This document shows, piece by piece, positions 1-6,245 of a stretch of 8,344 nucleotides of DNA. This DNA is from MWFE01 sp964481075 (GTDB taxonomy: Bacteria > Bacteroidota > Bacteroidia > Bacteroidales > Tenuifilaceae), in contig CAYZSD010000152.1 of the NCBI GenBank assembly GCA_964481075.1, positions 1-8,344 on the forward strand, read 5' to 3'. Position 1 is the stretch's first letter. Every line of letters begins with the position of its first letter. Made by a program: the position numbers and the translations under genes. Under the pieces are notes generated by a model. That model was not told the origin of the DNA and searched no databases. It saw only the letters and a list, made by a program, of their open reading frames with translations.

Positions 1-164
1 TATTCCTTTAGGGTAAGGTAGTGCTTTAATTCTGCTGATTGTGAGAATTCGATGTACTCTTCGAACTCTTCCCTGAGTGCCTTATCGATAGCCTCGTATG
101 CCTCAGTTTTTGGGAATCTTCCGAAAAGTTGAAGCGCTTTAACTTTGAGCGTGAGTAATGCCAT
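1..164 (-). CDS. Hypothetical protein, N-terminal fragment (cut by window edge)
   Basis: This is the first 54 codons of a minus-strand gene that leaves the window at base 1. The ATG at 162-164 is preceded directly in frame by a TAA (165-167), so the start is well fixed. The visible part is rich in Lys, Glu, Leu and Phe/Tyr and reads as amphipathic helix, possibly coiled coil, with a LFGRFP segment near residues 13-18 and an EEFEEYIEF segment near residues 32-40. No signal peptide or membrane segment is seen at the N-terminus. It begins 27 bp after the stop of the SiaC-like gene, on the same strand and without an evident promoter, so the two are probably co-transcribed and may act together (inference). 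I do not recognise the family, and too little is present to assign a function. A second reading frame over the same bases (26-214) gives an Arg/Ser/His-rich composition and is judged to be a shadow. Confidence 0.7.
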   Translation of the reverse strand, partial: MALLTLKVKALQLFGRFPKTEAYEAIDKALREEFEEYIEFSQSAELKHYLTLKE

Positions 165-191
165 TTATAGAATCGTTTCGGGTTAGCTTGA

Positions 192-575
192 TTAGTAGCG
201 GGAATGTCCAACAAACTTAAAGGGAATCTTTACATTTTCCGAATAGTCTTCGCCGGCCTCAATCATGTCCTCATCATCCTCCTGAAAATGCCATTGCACC
301 TCAATGTCATGTCCTTTTCTATGGAGCGTTTTGCACTTCTCAAGCAGCTTCAGTATCATTTTTGACGAAGAAGTGTTGTAGTACTCAAGGTTGAAAATGA
401 CTTCGGTACGGGCATTAGGTGTGTTGGTGTACTCTTCGAACCATGAAAGAATCGGAGAAAAGAATGTAATAACGTCCTCTGGGAATGAATTTCCTGAAAA
501 TTCGAACACTCCGTTTTCCTTGTCCAGCACAACCTTAGGCGTTTCACTGGTTGGCTCAATTACTATCTTTTCCAT
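192..575 (-). CDS. SiaC family regulatory phosphoprotein (DUF1987)
   Basis: This is a 127-residue cytosolic protein matching the single-domain SiaC/DUF1987 family in length and motifs: the N-terminal IEPTSETPKV strand, SGNSFPEDVITFF near residues 27-39, the hallmark LEYYNTSSSK at residues 63-72, and a C-terminal acidic EDDEDMIEAGED segment. In Pseudomonas aeruginosa, SiaC is phosphorylated on Thr68 by the kinase SiaB, is dephosphorylated by the PP2C phosphatase SiaA, and in its unphosphorylated form activates the diguanylate cyclase SiaD (established knowledge). Counting residues here puts the Thr of the hallmark motif at exactly position 68, so the switch residue is kept. No SiaA, SiaB or SiaD homologue is in the window; the only close partner is the unidentified gene starting 27 bp downstream. 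Members of this family are widespread in Bacteroidota, where the output partner is not generally known. The family call is firm; the target is unknown. Confidence 0.88.
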   Translation of the reverse strand: MEKIVIEPTSETPKVVLDKENGVFEFSGNSFPEDVITFFSPILSWFEEYTNTPNARTEVIFNLEYYNTSSSKMILKLLEKCKTLHRKGHDIEVQWHFQEDDEDMIEAGEDYSENVKIPFKFVGHSRY

Positions 576-645
576 CCTTTAAATGTTTAGGGTTAACTTG
601 AAGTGCTAATGCATTGCAGAAATTAACACGAAGACCAACTTACCA

Positions 646-677
646 CAAAGTTAACGAAAAAGAGCTAAAGAAAGTTA
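646..677 (-). promoter_or_regulatory. Candidate Bacteroidota promoter for the siaC-like gene
   Basis: On the minus strand, TAACTTTG (646-653) fits the Bacteroidota -7 consensus TAnnTTTG. A weak -33-like CTTTC lies at 670-674, with a spacer a few bases shorter than usual. The transcript would start near 640, giving a leader of about 65 nt before the ATG at 575. It lies in the 157-bp gap after rprY, where no hairpin plus T-tract is visible on the minus strand, so readthrough from rprXY also remains possible. Confidence 0.38.
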
Positions 678-732
678 TTTTTTTTAATATAAATTTTTGG
701 AATGCAAACAAAAGTAACTTTCTACAATCATA

Positions 733-1431
733 TTAAGGTTGTGAAATGAGTTTAAAACCCTTTCCCCGCACATTAATAATTTCAACGTTTGGATCATCAC
801 TAAGGTATTTTCTAAGCTTAGTAATATAAACATCCATGCTTCGAGCATTAAAGTAGCTATCGTCGATCCAAATCGTTTTAAGGGCAAAGTTACGGTCGAG
901 AACAGCATTCTTGTTCATACATAAGTACTTCAACAGCTCCGATTCCTTTGTTGTTAGTTTTCTTGTCGATTTTGGGCCAACAAGTGTTTGCTTCGTTGCA
1001 TCAAATTGGAATGGGCCTACTTGGAACAGCTGCTGATCGGAGGAGGAAAGGTCGGAACGAGAGCGCCGAAGTACTGCTTCGATTCTAACTAACAGTTCTT
1101 CAATGCTAAAGGGTTTAGTCATGTAGTCATCGGCCCCAACCGAAAAGCCTTCGAGCACATCCTCCTTCATCGATTTTGCCGTTAGGAAAATGATTGGCAT
1201 GTTAGTATTTATCATTCTAATTTCTTTGGCTAGAGTAAATCCATCCTTAAGGGGCATCATGATATCAAGAATGCAAATGTCATAGTGCTTATTTATGAAA
1301 CCCTTATAGGCCTTCTCTCCATCCTTGTAAAGGTCAGTATCGTAACCCTTTGCCTGTAGGTACTCTTTCAAAAGTAACCCCAAATTCTCATCATCTTCTG
1401 CAAGAAGAATGGTAATTTTCATCTTTTCCAT
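733..1431 (-). CDS. rprY: OmpR-family response regulator, RprY-like
   Basis: This is a 232-residue DNA-binding response regulator. The receiver domain covers about residues 5-123, with the acidic pocket E12/D13/D14, phospho-acceptor D56 in CILDIMMP, switch Thr84 and Lys106 in the MTKPF loop. A C-terminal winged helix follows (about 135-230), with the recognition-helix region ARSMDVYITKLRKYL and the closing wing VRGKGFKLI. The stretches LLKEYLQAKGY, FALKTIWIDD and YFNARSMDVYITKLRK closely resemble RprY of Bacteroides fragilis as I recall it, hence the symbol. It should be phosphorylated by the kinase encoded just upstream (rprX stop at 1453, 21 bp before this start) and then bind promoters. 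RprY homologues have been linked to membrane, sodium and oxidative stress responses; the regulon here is unknown. The start is the ATG at 1431; another ATG three codons later is possible. Domain intact, nothing missing. Confidence 0.9.
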   Translation of the reverse strand: MEKMKITILLAEDDENLGLLLKEYLQAKGYDTDLYKDGEKAYKGFINKHYDICILDIMMPLKDGFTLAKEIRMINTNMPIIFLTAKSMKEDVLEGFSVGADDYMTKPFSIEELLVRIEAVLRRSRSDLSSSDQQLFQVGPFQFDATKQTLVGPKSTRKLTTKESELLKYLCMNKNAVLDRNFALKTIWIDDSYFNARSMDVYITKLRKYLSDDPNVEIINVRGKGFKLISQP

Positions 1432-1452
1432 TGTTTCAATATTTTTTAGTTT

Positions 1453-3057
1453 TTAATTTCTTCTAAAATCAGGTCCATCCGTGGGCAAGAAAATGCTAAA
1501 AGTACTTCCCTCACCCAAGGCACTTTCAACCCACACCCTACCACCATGTTCCTCGATAATCTTCTTTACGTAACACAAGCCAAGGCCAAAACCCTTTACA
1601 TTATGAAGATTACCAGTAGGAACACGGTAAAATTGGTCGAAAATTCGTTTTTGATTTTCTCGACTGATACCAATTCCATTGTCTTGAATGGATACAACAA
1701 TACCTCTACTTACATTCTTTGTTGCTACTGAAATTGCAGGGTTGCCATTACTATACTTAAGTGCATTATCAAGGAGATTATTTACAACATTTGCAACATG
1801 AACCTCGTCTGCCTGGCAAATTGGTTTAAATGCTTCGAGTTGAAGAGTTAATGCTCCGTTTGTACCTTGCAGCTGTAAGTTAAAAGAGCAGCTAACTTTT
1901 TCGATAACCTGATGGACGTTTACATCTTTGAGCTTGAGCTTAAGCTTCGTCTTCTCAAAAATTGCCATCTGCAACACCTTCTCTACTTGAAGACCAAGCC
2001 TTTTGCTCTCCTCTCCTATTACTCCACCAAGATGCGAAATTCGTTTTACTTCATCGGGGATGGTTGGATCCTTCAACATTTGAGATGCCAGTGAAATGGT
2101 TGATATCGGAGTTTTGAGCTCATGGGTCATATTGCTTACAAAATCGCTCTTTATCTCCGATAATCGTTTCTGCTTGAAGATGGTATATATTGTAACAGTA
2201 AAACCGAATATGATGATAAGAGTAAGTATGAAGGTTGTTGCAGTCATAACCCCCAGGGAACTCAAAACGTAAGATTTTTGGTTAGGGAAATAAACTAGGA
2301 GGAAATGCTTTCGTGAGAAAAAATCGTTGGGAAACAGATTCGTTTTAAAAACCTGAAAGTTAGTACCCTTTTCATATCCGCAACTTTTATAAATAATGCT
2401 GTCAAAGTCTGTAGTAACAATGTATTCATACCTTGTATTAATCCCGAACTTTTCAAATTCTGTTTTAATAATTGTATCCAAAACTTCCTGGGGGATTCTC
2501 TCCCTGATGGGCAGCTCAACGTGTATAAGCTTATCAACGATATTCTCGACAAAAACTGTCTTATTCATCAGCTTTTCATCGAGCGAAAAATTAAAGTTCA
2601 CCTCAGCGAGGGCTGACTTTGTTGACCCTAAAGGCTTAATGTCGAGGAAGTTGTTACTCATCCTACTAATTCGTAGAGAATCCTTTGAGTTGAGTTTTAT
2701 GATTGAAGGAATCTTGAGGGTATCGAGCTGCCTAATGGTAAAGGCCTGCTGCATCTTCTCGTGGGTTCTTAAACCACTACGGGTACGGTTTATTGTGCTA
2801 TAATGGTAAGTAAGCCGGGGGGATACGTTTGCGGAGCTGATAGTGGCGTAAGGGCTAACTTCGTCGATAACTTGAACTATCGTTTCTTGTCTATCTACTT
2901 CGTTTACTACCTTTTCTAAAGCTAGATTAGCAGTTTGAACGAATTGTTGTTCCTTTATCTCAACAGCAATCTTAACCCATTTGGACTGAACAAGAATCAG
3001 GCCAAGGGTGACCAAGATGATTAATGATGCAAGAATCCAAATAGTGTTTCTACTCAT
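1453..3057 (-). CDS. rprX: Membrane sensor histidine kinase, RprX-like
   Basis: This is a 534-residue inner-membrane sensor kinase, partner of the adjacent response regulator. Order of parts: TM1 at about residues 5-24; a periplasmic sensor region of roughly 240 residues with no recognised fold; TM2 at about 267-293; a short linker without an obvious HAMP domain; the dimerisation H-box FVSNMTHELKTPIS with phosphorylated His312; and a HATPase domain with N-box NNLLDNALKYS (Asn427/Asn431), G1 box DNGIG (459-463), F-box residues F473/F476 and G2 box GFGLGL (489-494). All catalytic boxes are intact. The order kinase then regulator matches B. fragilis rprX-rprY. The ATG at 3057 is the only plausible start: no ATG, GTG or TTG occurs between it and the upstream in-frame stop at 3088-3090, and the next Met is residue 101, after TM1. 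The stimulus cannot be read from the sequence. Confidence 0.9.
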   Translation of the reverse strand: MSRNTIWILASLIILVTLGLILVQSKWVKIAVEIKEQQFVQTANLALEKVVNEVDRQETIVQVIDEVSPYATISSANVSPRLTYHYSTINRTRSGLRTHEKMQQAFTIRQLDTLKIPSIIKLNSKDSLRISRMSNNFLDIKPLGSTKSALAEVNFNFSLDEKLMNKTVFVENIVDKLIHVELPIRERIPQEVLDTIIKTEFEKFGINTRYEYIVTTDFDSIIYKSCGYEKGTNFQVFKTNLFPNDFFSRKHFLLVYFPNQKSYVLSSLGVMTATTFILTLIIIFGFTVTIYTIFKQKRLSEIKSDFVSNMTHELKTPISTISLASQMLKDPTIPDEVKRISHLGGVIGEESKRLGLQVEKVLQMAIFEKTKLKLKLKDVNVHQVIEKVSCSFNLQLQGTNGALTLQLEAFKPICQADEVHVANVVNNLLDNALKYSNGNPAISVATKNVSRGIVVSIQDNGIGISRENQKRIFDQFYRVPTGNLHNVKGFGLGLCYVKKIIEEHGGRVWVESALGEGSTFSIFLPTDGPDFRRN

Positions 3058-3062
3058 GAAGG

Positions 3063-3078
3063 CAAAAGTAAATACTTT
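3063..3078 (-). promoter_or_regulatory. Candidate rprX promoter -7 box overlapping a palindrome
   Basis: On the minus strand, TACTTTTG (3063-3070) is an exact match to TAnnTTTG and lies only five bases before the rprX ATG, implying a leaderless or nearly leaderless mRNA. No convincing -33 TTTG is found 19-21 bp upstream. The box is half of a palindrome, AAAGTA-AA-TACTTT (3065-3078), which could be an operator; that role is inference. Confidence 0.35.
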
Positions 3079-3146
3079 CGAGTTGCTTCATTTAGTGCCT
3101 TAACAATCTTTAACACACCTTAAAGCCTATTAGCTGGAAAGCTTCA

Positions 3147-3154
3147 TAAATTTG
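3147..3154 (+). promoter_or_regulatory. Candidate -7 box for a plus-strand small RNA
   Basis: TAAATTTG followed by CATCG on the plus strand matches the Bacteroidota -7 consensus TAnnTTTG. No clear -33 TTTG is seen about 20 bp upstream, which weakens the call. The predicted start is near 3158-3161, about 115-120 nt before the T-tract of the strong terminator, the length of a typical small RNA. Confidence 0.4.
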
Positions 3155-3159
3155 CATCG

Positions 3160-3279
3160 TCTATCTAAAGCATTTTCACGATAAGCCGAAGAAAGTAAAG
3201 GCGAGTTGTAAATGTTTTTTCATAGGTTTAAGGTTTTAGGGTTATTGCAGGCGGGGTGGTGCCCGCCTGCTTCTTTTTT
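3160..3279 (+). ncRNA. Putative small noncoding RNA, about 120 nt
   Basis: No family recognised. Evidence for a plus-strand transcript in this gene-free gap: a -7-type box at 3147-3154; an imperfect hairpin at 3167-3218; and a strong intrinsic terminator at 3247-3279. In the first hairpin, AAAGCATTT (3167-3175) pairs with AAATGTTTT (3210-3218), a two-base bulge (3176-3177) follows, then ACGAT (3178-3182) pairs with GTTGT (3205-3209) with wobble pairs, then an AA/GA internal loop, then GCC (3185-3187) with GGC (3200-3202) closing a 12-nt loop rich in A and G. About 28 bases of single strand link it to the terminator stem. Flanking genes (rprX left, IPExxxVDY gene right) are both on the minus strand, so no plus-strand gene explains the terminator. 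It does not look like tRNA, tmRNA or SRP RNA. Exact ends are estimates. Confidence 0.45.
3247..3279 (+). terminator. Strong rho-independent terminator, plus strand
   Basis: A perfect 9-bp GC-rich stem, GCAGGCGGG (3247-3255) with CCCGCCTGC (3262-3270), encloses a 6-nt loop and is followed by TTCTTTTTT (3271-3279). On the minus strand the hairpin is followed by AATAACC with no T-tract, so it is directional and not a good terminator for the minus-strand gene ending at 3305. It therefore points to a plus-strand transcript arising in this gap. Confidence 0.85.
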
Positions 3280-3304
3280 AGTAGGTCGAGTATTCCAAAA
3301 AACC

Positions 3305-3724
3305 TTAGAAACCAGAAAGATTCTTTATTGACTTAACCTTCGTTGTGTCAATTGGTATAACAGCAAGCACAATTGAAAGCTTCTTGATTTTCAAAACAAT
3401 ATCTTTGGGGAAGGGGTCTGTGAAATTTCCAACAAAAGCAAGTATGTAGTCGATTTTGGGAAGTTCGGGTAGAAGAAATGAAACTTCCATTCTATTCTTT
3501 ACTATAAATATGGTTGACTCAGCATGGGATTCATCGTCCTTAAAAACGGGAAAAGCAACTTGCTCTCCGCTCGCTGAATCAAGGTTTATACCATCATACT
3601 CTTTAAAACTCATTGAAATGGATTCATTAATCGCCCATGTCAACTTATGAAACGATTCGTTGCAGGCAATTGCATAGAATAGCCTTTTCACCTCGGAACT
3701 TTCAATTTTATGCTTTTTTTTCAT
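3305..3724 (-). CDS. IPExxxVDY family protein, function unknown
   Basis: This is a 139-residue protein, probably cytosolic, with no signal peptide or membrane helix. The signature at residues 85-93, LPELPKIDY, corresponds to the IPExxxVDY motif that names a small Bacteroidota family; its usual position next to acpP-fabF-rnc matches what is seen here. The N-terminus is basic (MKKKHK), followed by a predicted helix and mixed strand segments; the C-terminal half carries short hydrophobic strands such as YILAFVG and LSIVLAVIPI. It starts at the ATG at 3724, 56 bp after the rnc stop, likely in the same transcript. In flavobacterial relatives pyruvate kinase often follows this gene; here a non-coding gap and rprX follow instead. 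The family has no established function, and I offer none. Confidence is high for the gene and good for the family. Confidence 0.8.
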   Translation of the reverse strand: MKKKHKIESSEVKRLFYAIACNESFHKLTWAINESISMSFKEYDGINLDSASGEQVAFPVFKDDESHAESTIFIVKNRMEVSFLLPELPKIDYILAFVGNFTDPFPKDIVLKIKKLSIVLAVIPIDTTKVKSIKNLSGF

Positions 3725-3780
3725 ATTTAGTGAATGGATTAACCCTCAAAAAGCATAGCAAAATGTGTCGTTGAACTTAG

Positions 3781-4563
3781 TTAGTTCTTACAACTTAAAA
3801 TATCTGGTTTAACCTGCTCTTCGGGAAGGGAAATGACGTCAATCCTCTCGAGGGCTACCATTGACGCATTTTGCTCTGCCTCCTTTTTCGAAGATCCAAA
3901 ACCACTTCCGATTAACCTGTTACCTATGAATAGTTTGGACTCAAAAACAGGGTTTTGGTGTTTATCTGTTGGTTTTTCCTGACTATCGAAAAGAATTGAA
4001 AGCTTATGCTTCTGGGCTAACTCAATTATTCTGCTTTTATAGTCGGTCTCTGTTGATTGTAGCTCAAGCAGGTTCACGTGTTTATCCAAAAGATGCTTGT
4101 TAATCCATTTATGGGTTTCGTTAAATCCTTTATCGAGGAAAATTGCCCCAACAAGAGCTTCAAGGGCATCGCCAAAAATATGCCGATGAGCGAGAGTGTT
4201 GTTTGTTTGGGTGATTACTAGTTTATCGAGTCCTATCGCTATAGCAATTGTGTTTAGGCTATACCTGCTAACAATTCTGGACCTCATCTTTGTGAGGAAA
4301 CCTTCGTTCTGATTAGGAAATTTTGTAAAAAGGAACTCGGCTACAATGGCATCGAGGATAGCATCGCCGAGGTACTCAAGTCGTTCATTATTAACTCTTA
4401 CTCCATCAGAAATTATTACAGAGGCAGACTTATGAATGACTGCAATTTTGTATAATTCAATATTTTTGGCCTTAATCCCCAATAGCCTAGAAAGCCGGTT
4501 GTAAAACTCTTTATCGGCGTTGGAAAGTTTCTTTTTAGATTTGAAAAAACCGAACTGAAACAC
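3781..4563 (-). CDS. rnc: Ribonuclease III
   Basis: This is a 260-residue double-strand-specific endoribonuclease that matures rRNA precursors and cuts structured RNAs, as a Mg-dependent homodimer. The catalytic RIIID domain spans about residues 20-165 and contains the signature NNERLEYLGDAIL (Glu60, Glu63, Asp67) and FGDALEALVGAIFLDKGF (Asp132, Glu135), all metal-site acids kept. A double-stranded-RNA-binding domain follows at about 174-242, ending in the typical SGFGSSKKEAEQNAS helix start. A short tail of about 18 residues follows. The best start is a GTG at 4563, five bases after the fabF TAG: there is no Met before residue 93, and the frame upstream to its stop at 4603-4605 has no ATG. 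The tight spacing suggests translational coupling to fabF. The basic N-terminal extension (FKSKKK) precedes the domain and is not unusual for the phylum. Confidence 0.93.
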   Translation of the reverse strand: MFQFGFFKSKKKLSNADKEFYNRLSRLLGIKAKNIELYKIAVIHKSASVIISDGVRVNNERLEYLGDAILDAIVAEFLFTKFPNQNEGFLTKMRSRIVSRYSLNTIAIAIGLDKLVITQTNNTLAHRHIFGDALEALVGAIFLDKGFNETHKWINKHLLDKHVNLLELQSTETDYKSRIIELAQKHKLSILFDSQEKPTDKHQNPVFESKLFIGNRLIGSGFGSSKKEAEQNASMVALERIDVISLPEEQVKPDILSCKN

Positions 4564-4568
4564 TTTGG

Positions 4569-5822
4569 CTATTCGACGAATTTTTTGAAGATTACTGACG
4601 AATTATGGCCACCAAACCCAAAAGTATTGCTTAGGGCCACCTTTACATCCCTCTTCTGTGCTTTATTGAGTGTTAGATTAATCTTTGAGTCAATTTCAGG
4701 ATCAGGAGTCGTATGGTTTATTGTTGGTGGTACTATTCCCTTGTATATCGCCATAAGTGATGCAATAGATTCAACTGCACCAGCAGCACCTAGTAGATGG
4801 CCAGTCATTGATTTGGTAGCACTCACGTTAACTTTGTACGCATGCTCTCCGAAAACTCCGAGAACGGCTTTAATTTCGGCAATATCACCTAGTGGTGTTG
4901 CAGTACCATGTACGTTAATGTAATCAACATCTTCGATGGTCAAATTTGCATCCTTGATGGCATTGAGCATAACATTTTTTGCACCAAGTCCCTCGGGGTG
5001 AGGAGCGGTAAAGTGATGAGCATCGGCTGTCATGCCTCCACCTGATATTTCGGCATAAATTTTAGCACCCCTAGCCTTGGCGTGTTCGTATTCTTCAAGA
5101 ATAAGGGCACCTGCACCTTCGCCCATAACAAATCCATCGCGTGTGGCATCGAAAGGACGGGATGCGGTTTTGTACTCATCGTTATTGGTTGATAAAGCTT
5201 GCATGGCATTGAAGCCACCAAGACCTGCTTCGTTTACAGAGGCTTCAGAACCTCCGGAAATGATTATTTTTGCTTTCCCCATGCGGATAAGGTACATGGC
5301 ATCGATCAGAGCATGGGTTGATGAGGCACATGCAGATACGGTTGAATAGTTTGGCCCTCTAAAGCCATATCGTATGCTGATATGCCCTGAAGCAATGTCA
5401 GCGATCATTCTGGGAATAAAGAAAGGGCTAAATCGCGGACTACCATCGCCCGCGAAATAGCCTTTAAGTTCGTCCATGAAAGTTTGGATTCCTCCAATCC
5501 CAGAGGCCCAGATAACTCCGGCTGAATCATGGTCAATTTTCTCTAGGTCAAGCCCTGAATCAAGGAATGCTTCATGAGCTGCAACAAGGGCATACTGGCA
5601 ATATGGGTCGAACTTACGAAGCTCTTTGCGATCGAAATGTTGAAGTGGATCAAAATTTTTGACCTGACATGCAAACTTCGTTTTGAACTTGGAAACGTCA
5701 AAACTAGTGATGAGCTCGCTTCCGCTTACTCCTAATTCTAAGTTCGTCCAATACTCCTGAATGTTGCTCCCAATGGGGTTTAGTGTTCCTAGTCCTGTTA
5801 CAACTACACGCTTTAACTCCAT
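4569..5822 (-). CDS. fabF: Beta-ketoacyl-ACP synthase II
   Basis: This is a 417-residue condensing enzyme of type II fatty acid synthesis. It joins malonyl-ACP to a growing acyl-ACP with release of CO2, in the cytosol, as a homodimer. It has the thiolase fold with nucleophile Cys165 in STVSACASSTHA, catalytic His305 in NVHGTATPLGD, Lys337 in SATKSMTGH and His342, each two residues later than in E. coli FabF (C163/H303/K335/H340). The FGFGGHNSS loop near residues 401-409 is also present. Length and motifs are full, with no sign of decay. It sits 56 bp downstream of acpP, its carrier substrate, and five bases upstream of rnc, the classic acpP-fabF-rnc cluster. The ATG at 5822 gives the standard KRVVVTGLG N-terminus. 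A FabB-type or polyketide KS is less likely given the acpP context and very high FabF similarity. Confidence 0.96.
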   Translation of the reverse strand: MELKRVVVTGLGTLNPIGSNIQEYWTNLELGVSGSELITSFDVSKFKTKFACQVKNFDPLQHFDRKELRKFDPYCQYALVAAHEAFLDSGLDLEKIDHDSAGVIWASGIGGIQTFMDELKGYFAGDGSPRFSPFFIPRMIADIASGHISIRYGFRGPNYSTVSACASSTHALIDAMYLIRMGKAKIIISGGSEASVNEAGLGGFNAMQALSTNNDEYKTASRPFDATRDGFVMGEGAGALILEEYEHAKARGAKIYAEISGGGMTADAHHFTAPHPEGLGAKNVMLNAIKDANLTIEDVDYINVHGTATPLGDIAEIKAVLGVFGEHAYKVNVSATKSMTGHLLGAAGAVESIASLMAIYKGIVPPTINHTTPDPEIDSKINLTLNKAQKRDVKVALSNTFGFGGHNSSVIFKKFVE

Positions 5823-5878
5823 AGATTTAAATTGTTGTTTGAAAAATAGCTTAACCTAAAAAAAATTAATAAAAAGAA

Positions 5879-6115
5879 TTACTTTGAATTGCTTTCGATG
5901 TACTTAATAGCATCACCTACTGTACCAATTTTTTCTGCGTCCTCATCAGGAATTGAAAGGTTGAATTCCTTCTCAAACTCCATAATCAACTCAACGGTGT
6001 CGAGTGAATCTGCACCCAAATCGTTTGTGAAGCTAGCCTCGGGAGTTACCTCATTCTCATCAACTCCCAACTTGTCAACGATAATAGCTTTTACTCTAGT
6101 AGCAATATCAGACAT
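5879..6115 (-). CDS. acpP: Acyl carrier protein
   Basis: This 78-residue acidic four-helix protein carries fatty acyl chains on a 4'-phosphopantetheine arm. The attachment site is Ser37 in the motif LGADSLDTVELIMEFE, with the family's typical acidic helix II after it; the conserved C-terminal IGTVGDAIKYIES helix is also present. Length equals that of E. coli AcpP. It is the first gene of the minus-strand acpP-fabF-rnc cluster and supplies the carrier for FabF downstream. Upstream, AT-rich DNA with TTTATTTG near 6154-6161 on the minus strand is a one-mismatch TAnnTTTG box and may be its promoter, but I could not find a convincing -33 partner. Confidence 0.96.
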   Translation of the reverse strand: MSDIATRVKAIIVDKLGVDENEVTPEASFTNDLGADSLDTVELIMEFEKEFNLSIPDEDAEKIGTVGDAIKYIESNSK

Positions 6116-6173
6116 AACTTTAAATGTTTAATTAATAATAGGTTTTATTAAATGCAAATAAAAAAAATTAATG

Positions 6174-6201
6174 CCAATTTAAAAAACACTTGACAAAAAA
6201 A
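6174..6201 (+). repeat. 28-bp direct repeat, copy 1 (upstream of tRNA)
   Basis: This 28-bp AT-rich sequence is identical to 6316-6343, 142 bp away. It contains ACACTTGACA followed by a run of seven A. Here it lies upstream of the tRNA and probably supplies its -33/-35 element. It starts with CCA, which in copy 2 coincides with the predicted last three bases of the tRNA. Confidence 0.9.
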
Positions 6202-6218
6202 CTTCAATACTAAATCTT
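6190..6218 (+). promoter_or_regulatory. Candidate promoter of the tRNA
   Basis: TTGACA at 6190-6195 followed 15 bases later by TAAATCTT (6211-6218), a partial match to the Bacteroidota -7 box TAnnTTTG. Measured from the TTG the spacing is 18 bp, near the usual 19-21. The transcript would begin around 6223-6226, about 20 bases before the mature tRNA end. The match is moderate only. Confidence 0.35.
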
Positions 6219-6245
6219 ACATCATGTAGATAGAAGTGACTAAGG

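Noticed and set aside
26..214. 62-codon minus-strand open frame overlapping the siaC-like gene end
   Set aside because: Its composition is Arg/Ser/His/Gln-rich and non-protein-like, it overlaps the end of the siaC-like gene, and the alternative frame from the ATG at 164 is open to the window edge with normal composition.
2396..2803. 135-codon plus-strand open frame inside rprX
   Set aside because: Antisense to the periplasmic region of the kinase; Ser/Leu-rich sequence without recognisable domain, consistent with a reverse-strand shadow.
3247..3270. The GC-rich hairpin as terminator of the minus-strand acpP-fabF-rnc-IPExxxVDY transcript
   Set aside because: On the minus strand the stem is followed by AATAACC with no T-tract; the T-tract is only on the plus-strand 3' side.
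3212..3331. 39-codon plus-strand open frame starting in the small-RNA region
   Set aside because: It runs through the intrinsic terminator stem and T-tract and into the antisense of the IPExxxVDY gene, so the transcript would end before the frame does.
4585..4923. 112-codon plus-strand open frame inside fabF
   Set aside because: It lies wholly antisense to highly conserved FabF coding sequence and has no family motifs; a shadow of codon bias.
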